The translations under genes and the position numbers were made by a program. From contig NZ_LVHF01000012.1 in NCBI RefSeq assembly GCF_001650345.1, positions 1,240,001-1,304,000 on the forward strand: a stretch of 64,000 nucleotides of DNA, read 5' to 3'. This DNA is from Photobacterium jeanii. Lineage in GTDB: Bacteria; Pseudomonadota; Gammaproteobacteria; Enterobacterales; Vibrionaceae. The notes under the pieces are model-generated. The model was not told where the DNA came from and searched no databases. It saw nothing but the letters and a program-made list of their open reading frames with translations. Below are positions 28,406 to 37,288 of this stretch, piece after piece (the first letter of the stretch is position 1; each line of letters opens with the position of its first letter).

Positions 28406-29233
28406 TTACTTAAGTTTGTAGATGATACCTGGGTTACAACGGATCATTTCAAACTTATCAGTCAGACCCGTTAGTGACTCAGATGCACCCAGTAGTAAAT
28501 AACCACCAGGGTTTAGCGATGCTGCCATTTGGTTAAGTACTTTAGACTTCATCTCTGGAGAGAAGTAAATCAGTACGTTACGACAGAAAATGACATCGAA
28601 CTTGCCCAAAAGCGCGTAGCTGTCTTTCAAGTTTTGCGGACGGAAGTTCACCATTCGCTTCACTTTATCGTTCACCTTCATGCGACCATCACCATTGTTC
28701 TCAAAGAACATACGACGACGCTCTGGTGACAAACCACGGCTCAGCGCAAGGTTGTCGTACACACCAGCACGGCAAGTATCTAGCATTGTTTGCGAGATAT
28801 CTGTCGCGGTGATGTTAACAGATGAAAGCAAACCCGGACGACGGCTTTGAGTTTCCAATACTGTCATTGCAAGCGAATAAGGTTCCTGACCTGACGAACT
28901 TGCCGCTGACCAAATTTTGATCGGGCGCTTATTTGCCGCCAATTCAGGTAAAATTTTATCAGCCAAGACAGTGAACGGATAGCTATCGCGGAACCATAAG
29001 GTTTCGTTGGTTGTCATTGCGTCAACCGCCGCTACTCGTAATTCGCGATTACGACCGCTAATCACTTGCTGCAGCAAATCAGACAGAGATGATAGCGAAA
29101 ATCGGCTGACTAGTGGACTTAGTCGACTACGGACTAAGTACTGCTTGCTATCACCAAGGACGATGCCACACTGAGCTTCTAAAAATCGACAAAAGTCTTT
29201 GTATTCTTGGTCTTTTATAGTTATAGCTGTCAT
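28406..29233 (-). CDS. cheR: Chemotaxis protein methyltransferase CheR
   Basis: CheR (275 aa) methylates glutamates of chemoreceptors using S-adenosylmethionine. The N-terminal helical domain occupies about residues 1-75. The catalytic domain includes TNETLWFRDSYPF, IWSAASSSGQEPYSLAM (SAM-binding loop), and FDVIFCRNVLIYFS. It lies downstream of cheV, a Vibrio arrangement beside the flg genes. Confidence 0.96.
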   Translation of the reverse strand: MTAITIKDQEYKDFCRFLEAQCGIVLGDSKQYLVRSRLSPLVSRFSLSSLSDLLQQVISGRNRELRVAAVDAMTTNETLWFRDSYPFTVLADKILPELAANKRPIKIWSAASSSGQEPYSLAMTVLETQSRRPGLLSSVNITATDISQTMLDTCRAGVYDNLALSRGLSPERRRMFFENNGDGRMKVNDKVKRMVNFRPQNLKDSYALLGKFDVIFCRNVLIYFSPEMKSKVLNQMAASLNPGGYLLLGASESLTGLTDKFEMIRCNPGIIYKLK

Positions 29234-29283
29234 CTACTACTCTTTATACACGGTTGCTTTTCAGCGGTTCCATTTTAACCCTC

Positions 29284-29318
29284 TCGGTTACTTTCCGCTT
29301 CTCAAAGAAAGTAACCGA
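29284..29318. repeat. Hairpin between cheV and cheR
   Basis: Perfect 12-base arms TCGGTTACTTTC / GAAAGTAACCGA with an 11-base loop. No T-run follows on the minus strand, so it is not a standard terminator. It may stabilise the cheV mRNA or reduce read-through into cheR. Confidence 0.55.
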
Positions 29319-29326
29319 TCAATGGA

Positions 29327-30247
29327 TTATTGTTGTGGCATTGCGGCTTTAACCGCTGCACCTAATTCGTCTGGGTTGAACTTAGGAATGAATGCGTTTG
29401 CACCCACACGCTCAACCATTGCTTGGTTAAATACACCACTCAATGACGTGTGCAGAATAACGTGTAGATCTTTTAGGTTTGGATCGTTACGGATTTCTGC
29501 CGTCAGGGTGTATCCGTCCATTTCTGGCATTTCGATATCTGAAATTACCAGCGCAAGTTGTTCATAAATACTTGCTTCCTTCGCCATCTCACGCAGCTTA
29601 ACGATAGCTTCACGGCCATCTTTCACCAGCACACACTCACAACCAATTGCTTCGATTGCGCGTTGTACCTGCTTACGTGCCACACTTGAGTCATCCGCCA
29701 CAAGTACACGGCGAACAGCTGCAAAGTCTTCTACCAACTCTTCCAGCACTGTATCTGTGATATCAGTGTCAACTGGTGAAATTTCATCAAGGATCTTTTC
29801 TACGTCCAGAATCTCAACCAGTTCATCATCAATCTCGGTAACCGCTGTCAGGTAGTTTGCTTTACCTGCACCTTTTGGCGGTGGAAGAATAGACTCCCAG
29901 TTCATGTTGATGATGCGCTCAACCGACGATACCAAGAAACCTTGGATAGATCGGTTAAACTCAGAGATGATCACAAAACAGTTATCCAAATCATCGATTG
30001 GACGACCGCCCGTCGCCAGGCTCATGTCGATCACCGAGATAGTCTGACCACGAATGTGAGCAATACCTTTCACTAGTGGGTGAAGGTTAGGCATCGTTGT
30101 CAGCTTTGGACACTGGAGAACTTCTTTCACCTTAAAAACGTTAATGCCGTAGCGCTGACGTCGGTTCAAACGGAACGTAAGCAGTTCCAGGCGGTTTTGA
30201 CCAACTAATTGGGTGCGCTGATTCACCGAATCAAGTATTCCCGTCAT
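29327..30247 (-). CDS. cheV: Chemotaxis coupling protein CheV (CheW-REC)
   Basis: CheV (306 aa) links receptors to CheA and carries a receiver domain. The CheW-like part is at about 1-165 (RRQRYGINVFKVKEVLQCPK, IAHIRGQTISVIDM). The receiver at about 180-306 has the acceptor aspartate in ALVISDIEMPEMDGYTL and a C-terminal lysine motif (NAFIPKFNPDEL). The start MTGILDSVNQRTQLVG at 30247 is preferred over an open extension to 30298 that would overlap the divergent flgA control region. Confidence 0.95.
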   Translation of the reverse strand: MTGILDSVNQRTQLVGQNRLELLTFRLNRRQRYGINVFKVKEVLQCPKLTTMPNLHPLVKGIAHIRGQTISVIDMSLATGGRPIDDLDNCFVIISEFNRSIQGFLVSSVERIINMNWESILPPPKGAGKANYLTAVTEIDDELVEILDVEKILDEISPVDTDITDTVLEELVEDFAAVRRVLVADDSSVARKQVQRAIEAIGCECVLVKDGREAIVKLREMAKEASIYEQLALVISDIEMPEMDGYTLTAEIRNDPNLKDLHVILHTSLSGVFNQAMVERVGANAFIPKFNPDELGAAVKAAMPQQ

Positions 30248-30377
30248 ACAGGTGACTCCATCTAAGATTTTTATATTTAAGTGGGTGATCGCAAGCAATC
30301 TATTCGCGAATCACATATTATGGACTTCATCACTTGCGATTTCAGCCCCTGCAATATTGTTAATACGAGTAAAAACA

Positions 30378-31085
30378 GTGACTAATCGAGCCCCTTTTTC
30401 ACCCTTAGTACTAATAGTCGGCCTATTCTCGATTATCTTTAGCGCTATTGTACATGGAACAAGTACAAATTATCTACATACCGTACAACAAACGGCAAAA
30501 GAATTTGTGTTAGATAATGTTGAGCCGCCGCAGAATGGGGAATTGCAAGTGACCCCGGCGCAGCTTGATTCTCGCCTTCGTCTTACCGAATGTTCAATGC
30601 CGCTCAATACTTCCATTCCCGGTAAACAATCCATGACGGGAAATGTCACGGTACTGATCAATTGCCCGACCGAAAATTGGCAAGTTTATGTCCCTGTACG
30701 CGTCAAGTTACTGTTACCGCGTGTAGTAGCAACCAAGCCTCTGCCACGAGGTACTGTAATAGCCGCAGCGGATTTAACCATAAAATTGGTAGAAAATCGC
30801 TTCCAACGTAGCATTAGTTTTGAAGAACCTTCGCAGGTGATCGGCTCTAAGGTTAAACGCGGAATAAATATGGGTGATACTATTGAGGGCAATGATATTT
30901 GCTTGGTTTGCCGTAATGAGTCAGTACTCATCCGAGCAGGTAATAGTGGGCTAAATATTGTCACTAACGGTACCGCACTCAGTGATGGCAGCTTAGGGGA
31001 TCAGATTCGTATCCAAAATAATAAATCCAAACGCGTGGTTGATGGTATTATCACCGGTGTGGGTGAAGTGACCGTAAATTTTTAA
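30378..31085 (+). CDS. flgA: Flagellar P-ring assembly chaperone FlgA
   Basis: FlgA is a periplasmic chaperone for P-ring formation. I chose GTG 30378 (235 aa): it gives a compact signal peptide (APFSPLVLIVGLFSIIFSAI), while the open frame back to 30252 would run almost to the cheV start. Conserved SAF-domain features include PRGTVIAAADLTIKLVENRF and GINMGDTIEGNDI, and the end IRIQNNKSKRVVDGIITGVG is typical. It is divergent from cheV; flgMN follow on the same strand from their own promoter. Confidence 0.9.
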   Translation: MTNRAPFSPLVLIVGLFSIIFSAIVHGTSTNYLHTVQQTAKEFVLDNVEPPQNGELQVTPAQLDSRLRLTECSMPLNTSIPGKQSMTGNVTVLINCPTENWQVYVPVRVKLLLPRVVATKPLPRGTVIAAADLTIKLVENRFQRSISFEEPSQVIGSKVKRGINMGDTIEGNDICLVCRNESVLIRAGNSGLNIVTNGTALSDGSLGDQIRIQNNKSKRVVDGIITGVGEVTVNF

Positions 31086-31094
31086 TTTTGGTGC

Positions 31095-31121
31095 TAAAGT
31101 TATAATTATGTCCGCCGATAG
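31095..31121 (+). promoter_or_regulatory. Sigma-28 (FliA) promoter of flgMN
   Basis: TAAA at 31095-31098 is followed after exactly 15 bases by GCCGATAG at 31114-31121, one mismatch from the FliA consensus GCCGATAA. It would let the anti-sigma gene be expressed by its own target. Confidence 0.9.
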
Positions 31122-31164
31122 CACCACTGTATAACCAGAGTATTTTGTTCAAAGGGTTAATTTA

Positions 31165-31485
31165 ATGGCTAGTATCGATCAGCTCCGTACCGGACAACCC
31201 ATCCCGGCAGCGCGCAGCAATCAAGCGAAAGCAGGCAACACGGCTTCAGAGGCGTCTTCGTCAACTGAAACGTTAGGGCCGCGCGTACAAAATGATGCCG
31301 TATCCCTTAGCTCACAAGGAAAAGCAGTGGGACAACTTCACCAACAGCTAGCTGCTGAGCCAAGTTTTGATAACGCGAAAGTAGCAGAGATTAAACAAGC
31401 CATTGCCGATGGCTCGTACAAAGTGGATGCAGATAAACTGGCATCAAACATGATGAAATTTGAAGAAGAACTACGCGGTATTTAA
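31165..31485 (+). CDS. flgM: Anti-sigma-28 factor FlgM
   Basis: FlgM (106 aa) binds and inhibits FliA until it is exported through the finished hook. The N-terminal half is polar and probably disordered. The C-terminal FliA-binding part reads AVGQLHQQLAAEPSFDNAKV, then EIKQAIADGSYKVDADKLAS. The FliA-type promoter directly upstream forms a feedback loop with its target. Confidence 0.94.
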   Translation: MASIDQLRTGQPIPAARSNQAKAGNTASEASSSTETLGPRVQNDAVSLSSQGKAVGQLHQQLAAEPSFDNAKVAEIKQAIADGSYKVDADKLASNMMKFEEELRGI

Positions 31486-31523
31486 CGAAGTTAAGCGCCG
31501 AATAGTCACACTGGTAGTTTTTG

Positions 31524-31952
31524 ATGTCTCACACCATAGAGCAATTGCTGGAACTTCAACAGGCCACCCTGCAATCCCTTGCCCGCCTATTAGAGCAAGA
31601 AAAAGGGGCGATTGTGTCACGCCAGTCCGCTGAAATAGAAAGGTTGGCGAAAGACAAGCTGAACCTGATCAATAGCATTCAGCAACAGGATCACCTGATT
31701 GCCAGTCACGCTCAGCGTCAACGTCTCACCGAAGAAGCAGAGCTCACCGCTGCCGTCGATAGCATTAAAGCCACTGCTGAAAAATGCAAAGAGCTTAATG
31801 AAATTAACGGTGAAGCTTTACAGCGCGCACAACTAAGCTTTCATAAGCTCAACAACCTATTCCAACAAAGCCGTGGCAAAAACCAAATGACCTACAACAG
31901 CGAAGGTGCAGCCCAAAGCATTCGCTCACTCGGTACCAACCTCAAAGCTTAA
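31524..31952 (+). CDS. flgN: Flagellar export chaperone FlgN
   Basis: FlgN (142 aa) is the chaperone for FlgK and FlgL. The protein is helical with coiled-coil character (QQATLQSLARLLEQEKGAIV, KDKLNLINSIQQQDHLI). It has the usual position after flgM. ATG 31524 is chosen over the adjacent TTG at 31521. It converges with the arsR gene, only 9 bases apart, with no visible terminator between. Confidence 0.9.
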   Translation: MSHTIEQLLELQQATLQSLARLLEQEKGAIVSRQSAEIERLAKDKLNLINSIQQQDHLIASHAQRQRLTEEAELTAAVDSIKATAEKCKELNEINGEALQRAQLSFHKLNNLFQQSRGKNQMTYNSEGAAQSIRSLGTNLKA

Positions 31953-31961
31953 GCCACCTAC

Positions 31962-32252
31962 TTACTGACGGCTACAGCACTCATCTTGCAGAAAATCAAT
32001 CACTTGTTGTAACGCATCGAATTGCGGCACGCAATATAATGTGCGCCCCTCTCGGTGCTGTTTAACCAAGCCTGCCGCCACCAAGCTCGAAATATGGTGC
32101 GAGAGCGTCGAACCTGGGATCGACAGCTCTTGCTGAATATCCCCGACTGCTAAGCCCTGATGACCCGCCTTAACTAAGTGTTTAAAAATTTGTAGCCGCG
32201 TCGGATGGCCCAGCTCTTTCAATGCTTTGGCAAACTCTTCAATTGCTTCCAT
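31962..32252 (-). CDS. ArsR-family transcriptional repressor
   Basis: This 96-residue winged-helix protein has the ArsR pattern LGHPTRLQIFKHLV and the recognition helix STLSHHISSLVAAGLVKQHR, then GRTLYC. The classic ELCVCDL metal site is absent. The C-terminus ends DECCSRQ, so the Cys pair is a possible metalloid or thiol sensor site. Two matching palindromes lie in the region between it and the divergent permease gene, so it probably controls both. The inducer is unknown. Confidence 0.88.
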   Translation of the reverse strand: MEAIEEFAKALKELGHPTRLQIFKHLVKAGHQGLAVGDIQQELSIPGSTLSHHISSLVAAGLVKQHREGRTLYCVPQFDALQQVIDFLQDECCSRQ

Positions 32253-32305
32253 TTTTCTTCCTCATCACGCAGGAATGACACCATTTTAGTGCCCACTTTC
32301 ACTTC

Positions 32306-32331
32306 AATATTTCGATAATAGCAGAAATATT
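32306..32331. promoter_or_regulatory. ArsR operator 1
   Basis: Arms AATATTTC / GAAATATT flank 10 bases. It is the same design as operator 2 and lies nearer to the repressor gene. Confidence 0.7.
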
Positions 32332-32345
32332 TTTCTCTCGGTATC

Positions 32346-32374
32346 TTGACTCTACAATCTTGTGAATCTATATT
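32346..32374 (+). promoter_or_regulatory. Sigma-70 promoter of the permease gene
   Basis: TTGACT, then 17 bases, then TATATT. The -10 hexamer overlaps operator 2, so repressor binding would block polymerase. Confidence 0.75.
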
Positions 32375-32395
32375 TCGAACATTCTAGAAATATAG
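32368..32395. promoter_or_regulatory. ArsR operator 2
   Basis: Perfect 9-base arms CTATATTTC / GAAATATAG flank 10 bases and overlap the -10 of the permease promoter. Confidence 0.75.
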
Positions 32396-32413
32396 ATCAA
32401 TTGGAGAAACTCC

Positions 32414-33334
32414 ATGAGCCCTGAATTTGTCAGCATGGCAAAAGAAACCGCAGGCATGTTTGCCTTCCTTGCCGCCGAGTTAACCGTACTATTTTTAGTG
32501 ATCAGCTACTTTGTCGGTATGTTGCAAGAGTACATCTCACCCGCAAAGATCCAGCAGATCCTGAGCGCGAAAAAAGGAAAAGGCTACATCATTGCCGCCT
32601 TCCTTGGCGCCATCACCCCGTTTTGCTCATGCTCGACTATCCCATTTTTGAAAGGTCTGCTTCGAGCAAAAGCTGGCTTTGGCACCATGATGGTATTTTT
32701 GTTTGCTAGCCCGTTATTGAACCCAATTATCATTGGCTTATTCGTGGTGACCTTTGGTATCAAAGTGACAGTGTTTTACTTCACCATCGCCCTTGGGGTC
32801 TCGATCATCGCTGGCTATAGCCTTGAAAAACTTGGCTTTGAACGTTATATCAAACCATCGGCATACGAGGCACCTAAACCAAGTGGCTGTGGCTCAAGTT
32901 GCGGTAGTCGCCCTGTTGAAAATAAATGGCGTAGAGTATGGCGCAGCACTTGGTCTGACTTTAAGAAGGTATTGCCTTACTTAATTGGTGGTATTGCGAT
33001 TGGTTCGATGATTTACGGCTTTATGCCTACCGAATGGGTCGCTAGCGTTGCGAGCAGTGATAACTTATTTGCAGTGCCTGTTGCCGCTGTGATTGGTATT
33101 CCGCTTTATATTCGCGCTGAAGCTGTGATCCCACTAAGCGCAGCACTCGCCGCTAAAGGTATGGGGTTAGGCGCGATCATGGCATTGATCATAGGTAGCG
33201 CGGGAGCAAGCTTAACCGAGGTGATCCTGTTGAAATCTATCTTCAACAACAAGATGATTGCCGCTTTCTTAGTCGTGATCTTAGGCATGGCAGTAAGTGC
33301 TGGTCTGCTATACCAAGTGATTTTCCCAGCCTAA
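32414..33334 (+). CDS. ArsP-like permease (DUF318/COG0701 family)
   Basis: The 306-residue membrane protein has about eight hydrophobic segments in two halves. The first half carries the family motif PFCSCSTIPFLKGLL, and the second carries IPLYIRAEAVIPLSAAL. The loop between the halves contains a Cys cluster (SGCGSSCGS). Members include ArsP, an efflux permease for trivalent organoarsenicals, but many are uncharacterised. The divergent ArsR gene and its operators support an inducible detoxification role. The exact substrate cannot be read from the sequence. Confidence 0.85.
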   Translation: MSPEFVSMAKETAGMFAFLAAELTVLFLVISYFVGMLQEYISPAKIQQILSAKKGKGYIIAAFLGAITPFCSCSTIPFLKGLLRAKAGFGTMMVFLFASPLLNPIIIGLFVVTFGIKVTVFYFTIALGVSIIAGYSLEKLGFERYIKPSAYEAPKPSGCGSSCGSRPVENKWRRVWRSTWSDFKKVLPYLIGGIAIGSMIYGFMPTEWVASVASSDNLFAVPVAAVIGIPLYIRAEAVIPLSAALAAKGMGLGAIMALIIGSAGASLTEVILLKSIFNNKMIAAFLVVILGMAVSAGLLYQVIFPA

Positions 33335-33768
33335 GCAGAGGAAGAGATGCTAATTAGGGTAGAGAGAGCAATCCTCTACCCTTTGCTTATGTTCGGTCAG
33401 TGAAGTTTGAGGAACTTTCACTCATTACAGACAAATCACGTATACAAAACATGCCGACCCGATATCAAAGCTACCGATAAAATACTGTTAACTAGAGCAC
33501 AAACTGGATACTAAGCCCAATAGGTAACTTTACTCATATGAACAACATAAATAGCGACATATCGAATAATTAATATTATTAATAAATATTAAGAACAATG
33601 AATTATTGGTATAAGCCGTGATCTTATTTAAATTAATATTTATTTTTTGCGCTATAAAAGCTGCTACTAAAAATTAGTTCTAATAGATATAATTATCGGC
33701 AGTAATTAATTGAGAGGGTCAATTAATTTAAGTTATCCCTTCACGAATATTAGAACTATAAATTAATC
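33335..33768. other. AT-rich intergenic region, no gene seen
   Basis: This 434-base region becomes very AT-rich after about 33530. I see no coding frame or RNA gene. A TTATCGGC at about 33694 looks like a reversed FliA -10, but no -35 lies at the right distance. It presumably holds the promoter of the downstream chemoreceptor. Confidence 0.6.
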
Positions 33769-35712
33769 ATGCTTAATACTATTAAAAACCTACCGTTGCG
33801 GATTTTATTATCCCTATCATCGGCTTTTGCGATTTTATGTTTTGTTATAACAATCTTAATTAGCCAAAGCTTACTATCTGATGTAGAAGAAAATACCAAT
33901 ACCGTAAATAACTATATTTCTTTTAATGCCACACTAAAAGAATTTCAAGATTTACAAGATGTTAGCCGCATGGCGGCGATCTACGGCCTTGGTTTCTACG
34001 ATCGTCTAGACAAAATGGTTGCCACTAACGATGATAACTACATCAAAATTCAACAAAGCTACAGTGCATTAATTAAAGCCGATAATATTGCGCTAACGCC
34101 TGACGTTAAATCTGAACTTGATAAATTTATTCGTAACTTTAATCAATATTCTATTGAGTCACAAAAAGTTCGTCAGTATCGTCAAAATATCAACGCAATT
34201 TATGACGCGACAAGTTGGATTACTAACGATATAAATGAAGCTGACAGCGTTATCGCAAATAGCCGTAATGACAAAGATTTAGAGCTATGGACAAATAAAC
34301 TATCTGATATTTCAAACATCGGTGGTTTAATGTTGTTTAATATTGCTGAAGGTGTAAAGGGTCAAAATAGTGACGCCACACGTAAAGCATTAGAGCAAAC
34401 ACGCTTGATGATCGAAGAGCTAAAACCGTTCCGTCAATGGTCAGAAGCCCAAACGCTAGTTAACCACGCGAATGAGTGGGAACAGCAAGTTAGCCAAATT
34501 ATCGCCCTTGATGCGCAAAAAGCACAGGCGGTAACAACTATGATTGCCTTGGGTAATACCAACACCGATATCATTACGGGCCTAACTAAAGATGCGGTAG
34601 CCCACACAGAAGAGCTAGCCAACCGCTCACACGAGCTACTTGACTCAGTAGGCTCCAGCCAGATCTTTGCATCGACTATCGCAATCATCCTGTCGATGGC
34701 GATCAGTCTGCTACTTGCCAATGCAATCAGCAACCTAATGCAAAACCTTTACCTTGCGGTGAAATCACTGGCAGAAGGTAACCTAACATCACGCTCTAAT
34801 ATCAGCGGTAAAAATGAGCTAGGTAAGCTTGGTCAAAGTCTTGATGATGCGATTGCTCAGCTAAGCCAAACCATCCGCGCGCTTCGTGGCATGGGTGATG
34901 AAGTGGCAACCTCATCTACCGAGCTGGCAGCGGTTATGACCCAGAGTGAAGTCAATGGCCGCGAGCAACAACAGCAAGTAGAGCAAATCACCACAGCAGT
35001 GACTGAACTTTCTGCGGCGGCGTCACAAGTTGATGGTTACGCAAAAACAGCCGATGAAAGTGCCCAGCAAGCGCTTCATATGGGCGCTGAAGGTGCCGCA
35101 ATTGCACAGCAATCTCGTCAGCTATCTCAAGAGCTTACCGAGCAGCTAAACGATACGTCTGCGCAAGTAATGGATTTGAACGAGCAAAGCCTGAAAATCA
35201 GCGAAGTGATCACAGTGATCGACAGCATTTCAGAGCAAACCAACCTACTGGCACTGAACGCAGCGATTGAAGCGGCACGTGCTGGCGAAAGTGGTCGTGG
35301 TTTTGCAGTAGTCGCCGATGAGGTTCGTGTCCTTGCCGCTAAGACCCAAGAGTCAACGCAGCAGATCCAAACTATTATCGATCAGCTGCAAAGCAAGTCT
35401 TCAACGGTAGTAACCGCTGTAAACGACAGCTTGGATAAGGTTAACGAAAACAACGAAATCGCTGAGCAAACCAGCCTTCAGCTTGAATCGATTACTCAAG
35501 CACTACGTGATATCAGCCAAGTGAACGGTGATGTAACGTCATCTGTTGAAGAACAAAGCCGCGCTATTACTGACATTACGCAGAACATCAACAACATCAA
35601 CGATATCATTAGCCAGAACGTGGCGGGTATCAGCCAAACAGCCGAGGCAAGTGGTCACCTGTCGCAACTGGCAGAGAACCAGAAGAACCGCCTGAGCGAG
35701 TTCGAGGTATAA
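33769..35712 (+). CDS. Methyl-accepting chemotaxis protein with large helical sensor domain
   Basis: The 647-residue receptor has a membrane helix at about 12-32, a periplasmic all-helical sensor of about 260 residues, and a second helix at about 300-320. A HAMP segment follows, then a long cytoplasmic coiled coil with the hairpin tip [20 protein letters not shown] and [13 protein letters not shown]. The sensor is too long for a four-helix bundle and suggests a helical bimodular (HBM-type) fold (inference). No CheR-binding pentapeptide is present. The ligand is unknown. Confidence 0.93.
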   Translation: MLNTIKNLPLRILLSLSSAFAILCFVITILISQSLLSDVEENTNTVNNYISFNATLKEFQDLQDVSRMAAIYGLGFYDRLDKMVATNDDNYIKIQQSYSALIKADNIALTPDVKSELDKFIRNFNQYSIESQKVRQYRQNINAIYDATSWITNDINEADSVIANSRNDKDLELWTNKLSDISNIGGLMLFNIAEGVKGQNSDATRKALEQTRLMIEELKPFRQWSEAQTLVNHANEWEQQVSQIIALDAQKAQAVTTMIALGNTNTDIITGLTKDAVAHTEELANRSHELLDSVGSSQIFASTIAIILSMAISLLLANAISNLMQNLYLAVKSLAEGNLTSRSNISGKNELGKLGQSLDDAIAQLSQTIRALRGMGDEVATSSTELAAVMTQSEVNGREQQQQVEQITTAVTELSAAASQVDGYAKTADESAQQALHMGAEGAAIAQQSRQLSQELTEQLNDTSAQVMDLNEQSLKISEVITVIDSISEQTNLLALNAAIEAARAGESGRGFAVVADEVRVLAAKTQESTQQIQTIIDQLQSKSSTVVTAVNDSLDKVNENNEIAEQTSLQLESITQALRDISQVNGDVTSSVEEQSRAITDITQNINNINDIISQNVAGISQTAEASGHLSQLAENQKNRLSEFEV

Positions 35713-35736
35713 GCCTCTCTTCATTGCTATCGCAAA

Positions 35737-35770
35737 ACAAAAGCGGTGTACCTAGGTACACCGCTTTTTT
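35737..35770. terminator. Bidirectional terminator between chemoreceptor and yfcC
   Basis: AAAAGCGGTGTACC and GGTACACCGCTTTT form a near-continuous palindrome with T/A tracts on both sides, serving the convergent genes. Confidence 0.9.
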
Positions 35771-35797
35771 ATTACTTGTCAGTCACAAGTGAGAAGC

Positions 35798-37288
35798 TTA
35801 GAACGCTGCGCCCATAAATAGCACAACGATGGTTGCCACAAACACAATCACTACGAATGGCATTACCCATTTGAGGAAACGCTCGTAAGGGATTTTCGCG
35901 AGTGCCAAACCAGCCACCAAGTGACCTGCTGTTGGTGCGAAGATGTTGATCCAACCACTTGCTGATTGGTAAGCCGTGATGATCAAGTCACGACCAATAC
36001 CAGAGAAATCAGCCAATGGCGCCATTAGCGGCATAGATACCGTCGCCAAACCAGAGGTTGATGGGATAAAGAAGCTAAGCACGATATGTACAAGGTAAGT
36101 CACGATAACAAACACGCCAGATGACAAGCCTGTTACCACACCTTCAGCCCAGTTCAAGATAGTATCGATAATGATACCGTTATCCATCACCACGTAGATA
36201 CCACGCGCCACAGCCACAACCAGTGCAACACCAATCAGGTCTTTCGCCCCTTCCATGAAGGTACGGATGAAGTCGCCTTCTGACATGCGGTTGATCACTG
36301 CAATCACGATTGCCGCAGTCAAGAACAGAGTTGAAAGCTCATCGAACCACCAGAACAACGTTGGGATTGCGGTAATGCCCATGTCTTCCCACGGAATAAC
36401 ACCGTAGATCATGATCAAGAAGGCACCGAAGAACACGCTCATAGTGAGTTTTTGTTTCGTCGTAAACTCACCAGTGTCTTCTTTCATGTGCGAGAACTCG
36501 TCATCGAATTCGATATCCGCAAGCACAGAAGCCGATTTATCCGCTTTTACTTTTGCGGCATAACGCATCACGAACCAAGACGCCAATGCAATCAAAACAA
36601 CCAATTGCACCACACGTAAGCCGATACCGTCACCGATAGGTAAGCCAGCAAAGCCAGATGCAATACCGGTTGCGAATGGGTTCACGGTTGATGCCAGTAC
36701 CCCAACACCTGAGCCAAGCAAGATGATACCGGCAGCAACCATACGGTCATAACCTGCCGCTGCCATTACTGGCAAGATCACCGCCCAGAATGCCACGGTC
36801 TCTTCCGCCATCCCGTAAGTCGAACCACCGACCGCAAACAGCGAAATCAGCACAGGGATCAGCATTTGTTCGCGACCTCTAAACTTACGAACAATCGCTG
36901 CTACCCCAGCATCCATCGCACCAGTGCGCATGGTGATAGCCAAGAAGCCACCGATCACCAATACGAATAGCGCCACGTCTACCGCACGGTGGAAGCCTTT
37001 GATTGGTGCCATCAAGACATCAATCACGCCTTGTGGTGACGATTCCAACTCTTGGTAAGTACCCGGAATTGGCAGTAGTCGCTCACCGCCGTCGTAGTCC
37101 AGCACTTGTGCGGCTGGGATCACTTGGTCAGTGCCACTCACTATGTAGTCGTATTTACCTGCTGGCATGATCCATGTCAGCAAGGCAACCAAGGCGATAA
37201 TAATGAACAAGATGGTATACACAGTTGGCATCTTGAACGATTTTTTAGCCTTAGCGGGTTGTTGGCTATTGTCTGTTGCCGTTGTCAT
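35798..37288 (-). CDS. yfcC: YfcC-family membrane transporter
   Basis: This 496-residue protein has 11-12 hydrophobic segments. It matches the COG1288 YfcC family in FKMPTVYTILFIIIALVALL, GGSTYGMAEETVAFWAVILP and STSGLATVSMPLMAPLADFS. The family is related to DcuC-like and arginine/ornithine-type carriers; substrates of most members are unproven. The downstream gene overlaps it by 4 bases in reverse order of transcription: the M20 dipeptidase is upstream and its stop overlaps the yfcC start. This suggests uptake or exchange of peptide-derived amino acids (inference). Confidence 0.85.
   Translation of the reverse strand: MTTATDNSQQPAKAKKSFKMPTVYTILFIIIALVALLTWIMPAGKYDYIVSGTDQVIPAAQVLDYDGGERLLPIPGTYQELESSPQGVIDVLMAPIKGFHRAVDVALFVLVIGGFLAITMRTGAMDAGVAAIVRKFRGREQMLIPVLISLFAVGGSTYGMAEETVAFWAVILPVMAAAGYDRMVAAGIILLGSGVGVLASTVNPFATGIASGFAGLPIGDGIGLRVVQLVVLIALASWFVMRYAAKVKADKSASVLADIEFDDEFSHMKEDTGEFTTKQKLTMSVFFGAFLIMIYGVIPWEDMGITAIPTLFWWFDELSTLFLTAAIVIAVINRMSEGDFIRTFMEGAKDLIGVALVVAVARGIYVVMDNGIIIDTILNWAEGVVTGLSSGVFVIVTYLVHIVLSFFIPSTSGLATVSMPLMAPLADFSGIGRDLIITAYQSASGWINIFAPTAGHLVAGLALAKIPYERFLKWVMPFVVIVFVATIVVLFMGAAF

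Noticed and set aside
33690-33701. TTATCGGC as a FliA -10 near the chemoreceptor
   Set aside because: It is on the wrong strand for the receptor and no TTTA lies at 15-base distance.
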